Assembly (NCBI RefSeq): GCF_018413525.1
Contig: NZ_JAHCDD010000006.1
Location: 54,291 to 118,290, forward strand
Direction: 5' to 3'
Source of the DNA: Acidovorax sp. CCYZU-2555
GTDB lineage: Bacteria; Pseudomonadota; Gammaproteobacteria; Burkholderiales; Burkholderiaceae_C
DNA: 64,000 nucleotides
The stretch's first letter is position 1, and every line of letters starts with the position of its first letter. The notes under the pieces are model-generated. The model made no database searches, was not told where the DNA came from, and saw nothing but the letters and a program-made list of their open reading frames with translations. Below, one piece after another: positions 36,820-45,900 of this stretch. Position numbers and translations under genes: made by a program.

Positions 36820-37865
36820 CCGCCTCTGTGCCATCCCGCAACAGGAACCTCGATCTCATTCGCTTGATCGCCGCCATTCTGGTTCTGTTCAGCCATTGCT
36901 ACCCACTGGCTGGTCGGGCGATAGAAGAACCCTTCCTCTGGACCTTCGGTCACACCGGAGGCGATATCGCGCTGTGCACCTTCTTTGTCATCAGCGGCTA
37001 CCTTATTTCGGCCTCTTATATACGCAGCCAGAGCGCACTCGACTACGCTTGGAAAAGATGCCTGCGCATTTTCCCCGCCTTGTTTTTTGCGGTTTTTTTC
37101 TCCATCATTCTGGGCGCACTCCTGACTCCATTGGATTTTCAGGCCTACGTCGCCCACGAGCAGACCACAGCGTACTTGCGCAATATCTTTCTCGACATTC
37201 AATACAATTTACCGCTGGTATTCTCGGAAAATCCGTTCCCGAACGCCGTCAATGGCTCGCTATGGACCTTGCCCATCGAATTTTTCATGTACGCAATGAT
37301 CCTGGCGATGGGCGTTGCAGGAATTCTTTCGGCACGGTTTTCCGTCGTTGCTGCCGGCCTTTGCATTTTTGGCGTGCTGGCCGTAAGAAATGCTGACCTG
37401 GCCCGCCCCTACATCGTCCTGGGAGCTGCCGAGCTCTCGGTCGCCCTGCGACTTGGCGCCTCATTCTTCATTGGCGCCGCCCTGTATTTTTACCGAGACA
37501 AGATTCGCTACCATGGCGGCATAGCACTGCTATTCCTGGCAATCATTTTCTTCACGAAATTCACGCCGCCTGCACTTTACCTATATGCATTGTTGCTGCC
37601 GTACATAATTTTCTATCTGGCCAGCGTTGATATTCCATGGCTTGACAACATCACGCGCCACGGCGATTTTTCTTACGGCATATACATCTACGCCTTCCCG
37701 ATTCAGCAGTTGCTTGTCCACTGGTTTAACAACAGCATTTCCGTCTCCATGCTATTCATCGGCAGTCTTGCCATCACACTGCCGATTGCAGTCTTGTCCT
37801 GGAAATTCGTCGAAGAGCCGGCGCTGCGTCGACTCAAGCCAGTGCCACGCTCAGCGAACGCTTGA
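36816..37865 (+). CDS. Acyltransferase 3 family membrane protein (OafA-like)
   Basis: This 349-residue protein from ATG 36816 has about ten membrane segments. It opens with the family motif RNLDLIRLIAAILVLFSHCY, whose His is catalytic in OafA-type enzymes, followed by FFVISGYLISASYIR and SLWTLPIEFFMYA. Such proteins O-acetylate lipid-linked or surface sugars at the membrane. It ends the first polysaccharide operon and probably decorates its product. Confidence 0.9.
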   Translation: MTASVPSRNRNLDLIRLIAAILVLFSHCYPLAGRAIEEPFLWTFGHTGGDIALCTFFVISGYLISASYIRSQSALDYAWKRCLRIFPALFFAVFFSIILGALLTPLDFQAYVAHEQTTAYLRNIFLDIQYNLPLVFSENPFPNAVNGSLWTLPIEFFMYAMILAMGVAGILSARFSVVAAGLCIFGVLAVRNADLARPYIVLGAAELSVALRLGASFFIGAALYFYRDKIRYHGGIALLFLAIIFFTKFTPPALYLYALLLPYIIFYLASVDIPWLDNITRHGDFSYGIYIYAFPIQQLLVHWFNNSISVSMLFIGSLAITLPIAVLSWKFVEEPALRRLKPVPRSANA

Positions 37866-37974
37866 CACGCCCCCACAGTCATCGAGAGCAGGCCATGCGA
37901 AGACCTGCAGGATGGAAGCCAGTGGCACGACCCAGCCCAGCCTGCAAGGATGGCCAAAGCGTTGTCTTTTTTTG

Positions 37975-37997
37975 TCCTATATGAACTTCATATAGGA
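37975..37997. promoter_or_regulatory. Perfect 23-bp palindrome upstream of the T1SS operon
   Basis: TCCTATATGAA and TTCATATAGGA are exact reverse complements around a single central C. The dyad ends 24 bp before the ATG of the TnpB-like gene. Its length and tight centre suggest an operator for a dimeric regulator, though a hairpin in the leader or a relic of a mobile-element end is possible. Confidence 0.6.
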
Positions 37998-38021
37998 GAT
38001 CCCCGTATACTTCACGGCTGT

Positions 38022-38642
38022 ATGCATTCCTTGATCCGTGTGCCCTTGCAAGCAGCGCCAGACCAGCTTCTGCGCCTGCAGGCTTTGCAGCTGGGCTTTG
38101 CCCAGCTGTGCAACGCATTGGCGCCTCTGGTGCAGACCACCCGGGTATGGAACCGTGTGGCGCTGCATCATCTGGCTTACCGCCAGTTACGCGAGCAGTT
38201 TCCCAACATGGGTTCTCAGATGGTGTGCAATGCCATCTACTCGGTGTCGCGCACCTGCCGCATGGTGTTTCAGCATCCTGGCAGTCCTTTGCATCTGGAA
38301 AAACTGGGCGACAAGCCGTTGCCTTTGCTGCGCTTCGCCGACAGCTGCCCGGTGTACTTCGATCGCCATACGCTGAGCCTGAAGAATGGCCTGCTGTCGA
38401 TGTTCACGCTCGATGGGCGCATGCGTTTCCAGCTGTCGATCGCCAGTGAGATCGAGGAACGCTTTCAAACGCAGAAGCTGCACGAGGTGGTGCTTTCGCG
38501 CCAGGCCAACGGCACGTTTATGTTGTCTTTCTCGCTGGTGGACCAGGCCAAGCCTGCGACAACCGCGGTTTCCGGTGGGGTGTTGGAGCTGCCAGAACCT
38601 GGCGAGCTTCCCGAATATGTGATGGTTGACGAGGCCTTATGA
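38022..38642 (+). CDS. TnpB N-terminal-like protein without nuclease domain
   Basis: The 206-residue product has the layout of the N-terminal half of IS605 TnpB/OrfB proteins: a helical segment ending WNRVALHHLAYRQLREQFPN and AIYSVSRTCR (TnpB: N..ALH..Y..lR..f.l.sqm...AI..V), then a beta-rich segment CPVYFDRHTLSLKNGLLSMF TLDGR..., matching the yD.r.ls....vsl.TL.GR pattern, and VLSRQANGTFMLSFSLV. The RuvC-like nuclease and zinc-ribbon half is absent. ATG 38022 fits the conserved start; ATG 37950 is also in frame. Its TGA overlaps the start of the T1SS ABC gene. A domesticated, possibly regulatory role is inferred. Confidence 0.65.
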   Translation: MHSLIRVPLQAAPDQLLRLQALQLGFAQLCNALAPLVQTTRVWNRVALHHLAYRQLREQFPNMGSQMVCNAIYSVSRTCRMVFQHPGSPLHLEKLGDKPLPLLRFADSCPVYFDRHTLSLKNGLLSMFTLDGRMRFQLSIASEIEERFQTQKLHEVVLSRQANGTFMLSFSLVDQAKPATTAVSGGVLELPEPGELPEYVMVDEAL

Positions 38643-40369
38643 AAACCAGCCAGGTTCCTTCCGAAATGCGCGCGGCCTTGGCCGATTTGCGCCCTTTCTT
38701 CGTGCGTTCCGCATGGTTCAGTATGTTTGCCAGCTTGCTGGTGCTTGCGCCTTCGGGCTACATGCTTGAAGTCTATGGACGCGTGGTCAACAGCCGCAAC
38801 CATGAGACGCTGGTCTGGCTCACGGTGCTGGTGCTGGGCGCTTATCTGCTGATGGAAGTGCTCGAATGGGCGCGCAGCGAAATCATGCGCGGCGCGGCCG
38901 AGGCGCTGGACAAGAAGATGCACATGCGCATCTTCAACGCGATGTTCGAAGCCAATGTGCGCCGCGTTCCCGGCGGCCAGGTGAACACGCTCTCTGACTT
39001 CAAGCGCATCTGCGAATTCCTGTACTCGCCCGCCTTGCTGGCCATCATGGAAGCGCCCATCGCGCTGGTGATGATGGTGCTGCTGTTCCTGATCAGCCCC
39101 GTGCTGGGCTGGTCGGCCGTGGTGTTCGGCCTGCTGCAGGTGGGCATCACCTGGATGAACGAGCGCCGCACCAAGCCGCCGCTGATGGCCGCCAACCGCG
39201 AGTCCATGGAAGCGCAGCGATATGCGGACGACACGCTGAACAATGCCGAAGTGCTCGAAGCCATGGGCATGCTGAAGAACACCCACCGCCGCTGGATCGC
39301 CAAGCAGCGCAAATTCCTGCAATTGCAGGCCGTGGCTTCGGACAGCGCCGGCGGCTTTCAGGCGCTGAGCAAGCTGGTGCAGAACATCTTGAGCTCGCTG
39401 CTGCTGGGCCTGGCCTGCTGGCTGCTGCTGCACAACGAGTTGAACGGTGGCGGCGGCATGATGGTCGTCGCCTCCATTCTCGGCGGCCGCATGCTCGCGC
39501 CGCTGGTGCAGGTGGTGGGTCAGTGGCAATCCGTTGTGAGTGTCCGTGATTCCTGGAACCGCATTGAAGCGCTGCTGGCTGCCGTGCCCGCCAACCCCGC
39601 AGCGATGGCACTGCCCCCGCCGGCAGGCCGCGTGCAGGTCGAACAGCTGATGGCTGGCGCTCCCGGCAACCCCGGTACCATCGTGCGCGGCATCAACCTG
39701 GCGCTGCAGCCCGGCGATGTGCTCGCCGTGGTGGGCCCATCCGCCTCGGGCAAGACCACCCTGGCCAGACTGCTGGTGGGCCTGTGGCCCGCCACCATGG
39801 GCAAGGTGCGCCTCGATGGTGCGGATATCCAGGCCTGGAACAAGAAGGAGCTGGGCCCGCACATCGGCTACCTGCCCCAGGGCGTGGCCTTGTTCGACGG
39901 CACGCTGGCTGAAAACATCGCGCGTTTCGGCGCGGTCGACATGACCCGGGTCGAAGCCGCAGCCCGCGCCGTCGGCCTGCACGAGCTGATCAGCACATTG
40001 CCAGAAGGTTACGACACCCTGGTCGGGCCCGGCGGCCTACGCCTTTCGGGCGGCCAGCGCCAGCGCGTGGGCTTGGCCCGGGCGTTCTACGGCGACCCGG
40101 TGTATGTGGTGCTCGACGAGCCCAATTCGAGCCTGGACGAAGAAGGCGATATCGCCTTGTCGCAGGCCATCAAGCAGGCCAGCGCGCGCGGCGCGACCGT
40201 CGTGGTGGTGACGCACCGCACCAGCGTGCTGAGCGTGACCAATAAGCTGCTGGTCTTGCGCGATGGTCAGCAACAGGCATTCGGCCCGCGCGATGAAGTG
40301 CTGGCGGCGCTCAATCAAGCCTCCCGCCAGGCGCAGATGCCAGTGCCCACGAAGCCGGTGGCGGCATGA
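38639..40369 (+). CDS. Type I secretion ABC transporter (PrtD-like), first copy
   Basis: This 576-residue half-transporter has five to six membrane segments (residues 25-310) and an ATPase domain with Walker A (GPSASGKTT), signature LSGGQRQRVGLARAFYG, Walker B (YVVLDEPNSSLDEEG) and the H-loop (VVVTHRTS). PrtD-type proteins drive secretion of RTX proteins through a HlyD-TolC channel. It lacks an N-terminal C39-like domain. It is coupled by 4-bp overlaps to the TnpB-like gene before it and the second ABC gene after it. Confidence 0.93.
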   Translation: MKTSQVPSEMRAALADLRPFFVRSAWFSMFASLLVLAPSGYMLEVYGRVVNSRNHETLVWLTVLVLGAYLLMEVLEWARSEIMRGAAEALDKKMHMRIFNAMFEANVRRVPGGQVNTLSDFKRICEFLYSPALLAIMEAPIALVMMVLLFLISPVLGWSAVVFGLLQVGITWMNERRTKPPLMAANRESMEAQRYADDTLNNAEVLEAMGMLKNTHRRWIAKQRKFLQLQAVASDSAGGFQALSKLVQNILSSLLLGLACWLLLHNELNGGGGMMVVASILGGRMLAPLVQVVGQWQSVVSVRDSWNRIEALLAAVPANPAAMALPPPAGRVQVEQLMAGAPGNPGTIVRGINLALQPGDVLAVVGPSASGKTTLARLLVGLWPATMGKVRLDGADIQAWNKKELGPHIGYLPQGVALFDGTLAENIARFGAVDMTRVEAAARAVGLHELISTLPEGYDTLVGPGGLRLSGGQRQRVGLARAFYGDPVYVVLDEPNSSLDEEGDIALSQAIKQASARGATVVVVTHRTSVLSVTNKLLVLRDGQQQAFGPRDEVLAALNQASRQAQMPVPTKPVAA

Positions 40370-42114
40370 GTGCGGTCCGCGAAACAAATGAGATGAGTCC
40401 AACAATGAAGACTTCCGGTTTTTTCGAGCGCAGCGAATTGACGCGCGCGCTCTGGGCATTTCGCCGAGAGTTCTATGTGGTCGGCGTGTTCAGCATGGTG
40501 GCCAATGTGCTGCTGCTGGCGCCTACGCTGTATATGCTGCAGGTTTTCGACCGCGTGCTGCTGAGCCACAGCGAGCTGACCTTGCTCGTGGTCTCGCTGA
40601 TCACGCTGTTCCTGTTCTGCGTGGGCGCGTTCTCCGAGTGGATGCGATCGCGCGTTCTGGTGCGGGCAGGCATGCGGCTCGATGAAATGCTCAGCACGCG
40701 GGTCTTCAATGCCAGCTTCGAGATGAACCTCAAGCAGCTGGGCTCGGGCACGACCAAGGCCTTTGGCGATCTGGTGCAGGTGCGCCAGTTCCTCACCGGC
40801 AACGGCATGTTTGCGCTGTTCGACGCACCGTGGTCGCTGGTCTACCTGACCGTGGTGTTCCTGCTGCATCCGATGCTGGGATATTTGGCGCTGGTGTTCG
40901 CCGCCGTGCAGCTTGCGCTGGTGTGGTTCGGCCACCGCAAGACCGTGGCGCCGGCCGAGCGCGCCCAGGCCGCCGTGGCCGCGGAAACCCAGAGCCTGCA
41001 CGGCAAGCTGCAACAGCTGGAGACGCTGGAGCCCATGGGCATGGTGCACAACCTGGGCCGCGTGTGGCGGACCCGGCACCGTGACGTGGTTCAGTTGCAG
41101 GGAAATTCGCAGGCCCTGTCCCACAAGCTGATGGCGTGGAGCAAGTTTCTGCGCTATTCGCAGCAGTCGCTGGCACTGGGCGCGGGCGCGCTGCTGGTGA
41201 TCGATGGCCAGCTGTCGGCTGGCGCGATGATCGCGGCCAACATCCTGATGACACGTACGCTGGCCCCCATCGACATGCTGGTGGGCACCTGGCGCGGTTT
41301 CGTGACCTCGCGCGCGGCGTTCCGGCGCCTGGAGTCCCTGCTCGACGCCCATCCCGAGCGCGATGAAACGTTGACACGCATGCCGCCCACAGGCGCCCTG
41401 TCGCTGCGCAATCTGGTCGCCGGGGCGCCCGGACGCGCCGAGCCCATCCTGAAGAACATCAGCCTCGAAGTGCCCCAGGGCTCGGTCGTGGTGGTATTGG
41501 GCCCCTCGGGCTCGGGTAAATCGACGCTGGCGCGCTGCATGATCGGCATCTGGCCACACATGTCGGGCGAAGTGCTGCTCGACGAGCGCCCCATCACGGG
41601 CTGGAGCCGGGACGAGCTGGGCCCGCACCTGGGCTATCTGCCGCAGGACATCGAACTGTTCGAAGGTTCGATCGCCGAGAACATCGCGCGTTTCGGCCAC
41701 GTGGATTCGGCGCAGGTGATCGAAGCCGCGCGCAGCGCCGGCCTGCACGACATGATCCTGCGCTTTCCCAAGGGCTATGACACCTCCATAGGCGAGGCCG
41801 GTGGCCTGCTGTCGGGCGGACAACGCCAGCGCATCGGTCTGGCGCGCGCCCTTTACGGCAAGCCCAAGCTGGTGGTGCTCGATGAGCCCAATGCCAACCT
41901 GGACGACGTGGGCGAAGCCGCGCTGGTACAGGCGGTACAGATCCTCAAGCGCCAGGGCAGCACCGTGGTGTTGGTGACGCACCGTCCCGGCATTCTGGCC
42001 GCGGCCGACCGCGTGGTGATCTTGAACAACGGCGTGCTGCAGGCCAATGGCCCGCGTGACGCGGTCGTGGCGGCGCTGCGCGAGGCGCAGCAGGTGTCTC
42101 TGCCAACAGCGTGA
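40366..42114 (+). CDS. Type I secretion ABC transporter (PrtD-like), second copy
   Basis: This 582-residue protein is a paralogue of the preceding one with the same topology and intact ATPase motifs (GPSGSGKST, LSGGQRQRIGLARALYGKP, LVVLDEPNANLDDVG, VLVTHRPG). Start at ATG 40366 overlaps the upstream stop (ATGA); ATG 40393 is an alternative. Two different half-transporters in one operon suggest a heterodimeric exporter. Both retain catalytic residues, unlike many heterodimers with one degenerate site. Confidence 0.92.
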   Translation: MSAVRETNEMSPTMKTSGFFERSELTRALWAFRREFYVVGVFSMVANVLLLAPTLYMLQVFDRVLLSHSELTLLVVSLITLFLFCVGAFSEWMRSRVLVRAGMRLDEMLSTRVFNASFEMNLKQLGSGTTKAFGDLVQVRQFLTGNGMFALFDAPWSLVYLTVVFLLHPMLGYLALVFAAVQLALVWFGHRKTVAPAERAQAAVAAETQSLHGKLQQLETLEPMGMVHNLGRVWRTRHRDVVQLQGNSQALSHKLMAWSKFLRYSQQSLALGAGALLVIDGQLSAGAMIAANILMTRTLAPIDMLVGTWRGFVTSRAAFRRLESLLDAHPERDETLTRMPPTGALSLRNLVAGAPGRAEPILKNISLEVPQGSVVVVLGPSGSGKSTLARCMIGIWPHMSGEVLLDERPITGWSRDELGPHLGYLPQDIELFEGSIAENIARFGHVDSAQVIEAARSAGLHDMILRFPKGYDTSIGEAGGLLSGGQRQRIGLARALYGKPKLVVLDEPNANLDDVGEAALVQAVQILKRQGSTVVLVTHRPGILAAADRVVILNNGVLQANGPRDAVVAALREAQQVSLPTA

Positions 42115-42181
42115 ACATGAACCACTTCCTGGCGCTCGATCGCGCTCCATTGCGCACAACTAATTTCCGGTGAGTTCCGAC

Positions 42182-43558
42182 ATGAATAAATCTTTGTCTT
42201 CCGAAGCTAAAAACAATCCATTGGCCAACGTGTCTGCTGGTGCTTTGACCACATCACCACAGGGCGATGCGCGCCCCGGTGATCTGGGCCGCTCGGGGCG
42301 CTGGGGCCTGTGGGCGCTGGCCCTGGGCTTTGGCGGATTTCTGCTGTGGGCCGCGTTCGCGCCGCTGGATGAAGGCGTTCCCGGCATCGGTACGGTCGCC
42401 ATCGATACCAAGCGCAATACCGTGCAGCATCTGAACGGCGGCATCATCAAGAAGGTGCTGGTGCGCGAAGGCGACGAAGTGACTGAAGGCCAGTTGCTGG
42501 TGCAGCTTGATGCCGACGTGGCCCGCGCCAACTACGAGTCGGCGCGCCAGAGCTATCTGGGCCTGCTGGCCATGCAGGGACGGCTGGTGGCCGAGAAGAA
42601 CGGCAAGCCCACCATCACCTGGGCCGAAGATCTGAAGACTGCGGCCAGCGACCCGCTGATCCAGCAACAGATACTGAACCAGGAACAGCTGTTCCATACG
42701 CGCCGCAATCTGCTGCGCTCCGATCTGCAGTCGATCGAGGAAAACATCCGCGGCCAGCAAGGCATGCTGCAATCCTATGAAGGCATGCTCGAAAGCCGCA
42801 AGAGCCAGCATGTCATGCTCAATGAAGAGCTGGGTCATCTGCGCGAGCTGGTCAAGGAAGGCTATGCGCCGCGCAATCGCCAGCTCGAGCTGCAGCGCTC
42901 GGTCGCCGACATCAACACGTCCATGGCCGACATGCAAGGCAACATGCTGCGCGCGCGCAGCGCCATTGCCGAGTTTCGCCAGCGCATGATTTCGCGCAAG
43001 CAGGAAGACCAGAAAGAGATCGAGACTCAGCTGGCCGAAGTCGGTCGCCAGGTGCTGGTCGACCAGGAGAAATACCAGGCGGTCAAGGCCGAGCTCGCGC
43101 GCACGGAGATCCGCTCGCCCGCGCAAGGCCAGGTGGTCGGTCTGATGACCCAGACCGTCGGCGGCGTGATCCAGTCGGGGCAGAAGCTCATGGACATCGT
43201 CCCCAAGGGCGCGTCGTTGATGCTCGAAGCCCAGGTGCCGCCCCATATGATCGACCGCGTGCACATGGGCATGCCTGTGGATGCACGCTTTTCCTCGTTT
43301 GCCAACACGCCTCAGTTGGTCGTGCAAGGCAATGTGGAATCGGTGTCCGGCGACTTGCTGACCGACCCCAATACCAACGTCAGCTATTACCTCGCCCGCG
43401 TCAAGGTGACGGACGAGGGCCTGAAGATCCTGGGCTCGCGCCAACTGCGCCCCGGTATGCCGGTGGAAGTGGTGTTCATGGGCGGCGAGCGCAGCATGCT
43501 GACCTATCTGCTGCACCCGCTGACCAAGCGCCTGGCTGCGTCCATGACGGAGGAATAA
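42182..43558 (+). CDS. HlyD family T1SS membrane-fusion protein
   Basis: The 458-residue adaptor has one N-terminal membrane segment (LWALALGFGGFLLWAAFAPL), a lipoyl/barrel-sandwich half (VQHLNGGIIKKVLVREGDEV), a long coiled-coil hairpin (about residues 120-300) and the closing half (TEIRSPAQGQVVGLMTQTVG) followed by the HlyD signature region LDPNTNVSYYLARV-like TDPNTNVSYYLARV. It links the ABC transporters to TolC across the periplasm. ATG 42182 has GGTGAG ahead of it. Confidence 0.93.
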   Translation: MNKSLSSEAKNNPLANVSAGALTTSPQGDARPGDLGRSGRWGLWALALGFGGFLLWAAFAPLDEGVPGIGTVAIDTKRNTVQHLNGGIIKKVLVREGDEVTEGQLLVQLDADVARANYESARQSYLGLLAMQGRLVAEKNGKPTITWAEDLKTAASDPLIQQQILNQEQLFHTRRNLLRSDLQSIEENIRGQQGMLQSYEGMLESRKSQHVMLNEELGHLRELVKEGYAPRNRQLELQRSVADINTSMADMQGNMLRARSAIAEFRQRMISRKQEDQKEIETQLAEVGRQVLVDQEKYQAVKAELARTEIRSPAQGQVVGLMTQTVGGVIQSGQKLMDIVPKGASLMLEAQVPPHMIDRVHMGMPVDARFSSFANTPQLVVQGNVESVSGDLLTDPNTNVSYYLARVKVTDEGLKILGSRQLRPGMPVEVVFMGGERSMLTYLLHPLTKRLAASMTEE

Positions 43559-43562
43559 GACC

Positions 43563-44948
43563 ATGCAAAAACTACCCGCATTTCGCATCAAGGCCCGCAC
43601 GGGCGTGGCCCTCGCGGCCGCCCTTTTGCTCACGCCCGCCTGGGCGCTCGATTTGCGTCAGGCGTATGAGGCCGCGGAGCAAAACGATGCCACCATCCGC
43701 TCGTCACGCGCCGGTGCCGAAGGCATGCGCGAGAAGCTGCCGCAGGCGCGCGCCCAGCGCCGGCCCAATATCAGCTTCAATGCCGGGGCCAACCGCAATT
43801 CGCTCAAATCCTCCACGGAAACCGCGCTGGGCACGCGGGACTCCAGAAATGCCTACAACAGCAACAACCAGGCATTTCAATTGCGCCAGCCCCTTTACCG
43901 ACCTTTTCTGAGTGCACTGGAAAAGCAGGCCGAGGCCCAGGTCGACGGCGCGAACGCCATGCTGGAACAGGACGAGCAAAGCCTGGTGCTGCGCGTCTCG
44001 CAAGCCTATTTCGATGCCTTGCTGGCGCGCACCCAGCTGAGCCTGGTGGCCGCGCAGAAGCTCACCTATACCTCGCAGCTCGATTCCGCCACCAAGGGCT
44101 TCAAGGCAGGCACGGGCATGCGCACGGACATAGACGAAGCCCAGGCACGCGTCGACATGGCACTGGCCCAGGAGCTCGAAGCGACACAGAACGTGGAGTT
44201 CACGCGCCGACGCCTTGAAGTGCTGATAGGCAAGCCGTATGACGATCTCGCCGATCTCGATGCCGCGAGCTTTCGCCCCCAGCAGCCCGTGCCCGCTTCG
44301 CTGGACGAATGGACCGCCCAGGCCGAAGCCGCCAACCCCGAGTTGCGCTCGCTGCAGGCCCAGGTCGATGCCGCGGCCAGCGAGATCAACAAGGCACAGG
44401 CCGGCCACAAGCCCACGCTGGACGCGGTCGCTTCCGTGTCGCGTTCCGACAGCGACTCCGTGACCAGCGTGAACACGGTCTACAACCAGAAGTACGTGGG
44501 CCTGCAATTGAGCGTACCCTTGTATGCAGGCGGGTATGTGAGTTCGCAGGTGCGCCAGGCCGTGGCCGACCACGAACGCGCACGCGAGGCCCTGGAAGCC
44601 GGCCGCCGCGAGACGGGCGCCAAGGTCTATGAGCAGTATCGCGCGATGACCGAAGGCGTGTTGCGTATCAAAGCGCTCGAACAGGCTGCACGCTCCGCCG
44701 AAGTGGCACTGCAGTCCAGCCGCAAGTCGCTTGCGGCCGGCGTACGCACCACGGTCGATGTACTCAACGCCGAACAGCAACGCACGCTGGCGGCGCGTGA
44801 TCTGGCCCAGGCGCGCTACATGTATTTGCTTTCGCGCATCCGTTTGCACGCCGTGGCCGGGCATGACCGCTGGGTCAATGTGGACCAGGCCAATGCGAAT
44901 CTGATCACCCCCCGAGCGACATCGTCGCTTGGGGCCGCCCTTCCCTAG
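43563..44948 (+). CDS. TolC family outer-membrane channel
   Basis: This 461-residue protein has a signal peptide (TGVALAAALLLTPAWA, cleaved before LDLRQAYEAA) and two OEP repeats with the typical helices (VLRVSQAYFDALLARTQLSL and AEVALQSSRKSLAAGVRTTV). It forms the outer-membrane duct of the T1SS. A GGAGG site precedes the start and the gene follows hlyD by 4 bp. A strong hairpin (44910-44934) lies in its last codons. Confidence 0.94.
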   Translation: MQKLPAFRIKARTGVALAAALLLTPAWALDLRQAYEAAEQNDATIRSSRAGAEGMREKLPQARAQRRPNISFNAGANRNSLKSSTETALGTRDSRNAYNSNNQAFQLRQPLYRPFLSALEKQAEAQVDGANAMLEQDEQSLVLRVSQAYFDALLARTQLSLVAAQKLTYTSQLDSATKGFKAGTGMRTDIDEAQARVDMALAQELEATQNVEFTRRRLEVLIGKPYDDLADLDAASFRPQQPVPASLDEWTAQAEAANPELRSLQAQVDAAASEINKAQAGHKPTLDAVASVSRSDSDSVTSVNTVYNQKYVGLQLSVPLYAGGYVSSQVRQAVADHERAREALEAGRRETGAKVYEQYRAMTEGVLRIKALEQAARSAEVALQSSRKSLAAGVRTTVDVLNAEQQRTLAARDLAQARYMYLLSRIRLHAVAGHDRWVNVDQANANLITPRATSSLGAALP

Positions 44949-44976
44949 AATCCCGCAACGAAACGGAGTTATCTAT

Positions 44977-45156
44977 ATGACCAAGACAACAAACACCACC
45001 AAGAAGAACAAGGCTGTGGCCGACGACCAAAACCAGGCGGCCACCGAACAGCAGACCGGTGCGCTGCCCGCAGCCAATCTGAGCCCTGAACAGGCGCGCA
45101 AGGACCTCGCAGAGATGTTCGCCAAGGCCACCAAGACGGCACCAAAAGCCGACTGA
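44977..45156 (+). CDS. Small hydrophilic protein (59 aa)
   Basis: The ATG at 44977 has CGGAG ten bases ahead and directs a Lys/Thr/Ala-rich peptide (MTKTTNTTKKNKAVADDQNQ...) ending EMFAKATKTAPKAD. A short amphipathic helix (SPEQARKDLAEMFAKA) is the only predicted structure. No family is recognised. It lies 28 bp after tolC and could be its last operon member or have its own promoter (TAGAAT at 44945-44950). Confidence 0.55.
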   Translation: MTKTTNTTKKNKAVADDQNQAATEQQTGALPAANLSPEQARKDLAEMFAKATKTAPKAD

Positions 45157-45820
45157 CAGCCGTTTTGCGCCAGCGCCGCCCGAGGCAGGGCGCGCTGCGC
45201 GCCTCCTCAATGCCGCGTGATCGGATTCCAGCGCGCCCGTGAGAGCGCGGCAACTCGCGTCGCGACCATAACCGGCGTTGCCGCAGGGCTTGCTTTGCAA
45301 CCGGCTGCGGAAATTTGAATACGCACCTGAGAATGCGTGCCGTACAACTGGACAGGAGAATCCTGGACTCCAGACTGATGTCGGCACTTCACCGGACGCA
45401 GGCCTTACCGTTTGGGCTTCGCAGTCTTGAGTGTGGTCGCGCAGCTCTTTTCGTCGCTGCCAGACGCTGTCTGGACCTGCTGCGGCGGACACTCGGTTTT
45501 AAGCGTGCCGAAAAAGCCCGCCATTGCAGCACCGGTCCGCCAATACACCGCACGTGTGATCAACCATGTGCAGCCCGCAGCCATGGACAGCCCGGCATCG
45601 GGATGAGCACCGCCCCATCGCAGCAGAGCCCTGCCGACATGTGCGCAGCGACAGGCTGCACGCAAGGACCACGATTTGTACTTAGAACAGTGCATAAGCC
45701 AACGCGACCCTGATATGTCGCCATGGCAAATCCAGGCAGCGGCGGGCCACACGCCTGCCTCGCCATGAAAAACACTGCCGGTTGGATTGCTGTCCGACTT
45801 GCGCCCATGCTTACAAATAG
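45157..45820. other. Gene-poor gap with IS debris
   Basis: This 664-bp stretch between the small gene and the terminator of the S-layer gene holds several short overlapping frames without ribosome-binding sites or consistent coding character. The one recognisable element is the IS3-type transposase fragment listed separately. The rest shows nothing I can name. Confidence 0.5.
45480..45610 (-). pseudogene. IS3-family transposase (OrfB) fragment
   Basis: On the minus strand one frame reads HPDAGLSMA, then YWRTGAAMAGFFGTLKTEC. IS3-family integrase cores read HSDRGxQYAS and CWDNAAMESFFGTLKTEC around the last catalytic Glu; the second block matches at most positions. Spacing is compressed and no start, frame or terminal repeats are visible, so this is decayed debris, not an active element. 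Confidence 0.5.
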
Positions 45821-45855
45821 AAAAAACCCCGCCCCCTCGAGAGGGGCGGGGTTCG
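45821..45855 (-). terminator. Rho-independent terminator of the S-layer gene
   Basis: Read on the minus strand, AACCCCGCCCC / GGGGCGGGGTT forms a long GC stem followed by TTTTTT, 46 bp past the stop of the S-layer-like gene. It is the clearest terminator of the right half and fits a highly expressed monocistronic message. Confidence 0.9.
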
Positions 45856-45900
45856 CTAGGCTTGGTTCAGCTCGACGGTGCCTGTGGCACCGTGCGCTAA

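Noticed and set aside
37950..38021. Earlier ATG for the TnpB-like gene
   Set aside because: It would translate through the 23-bp palindrome and add residues not fitting the TnpB pattern; ATG 38022 fits better, though the earlier start cannot be excluded.
40315..42159. 614-codon open frame on the minus strand
   Set aside because: It is antisense to the second T1SS ABC gene and has no recognisable protein features.
45315..45713. 132-codon open frame after the T1SS operon
   Set aside because: It runs through the region of IS3 debris on the other strand and has no start signal or family features.
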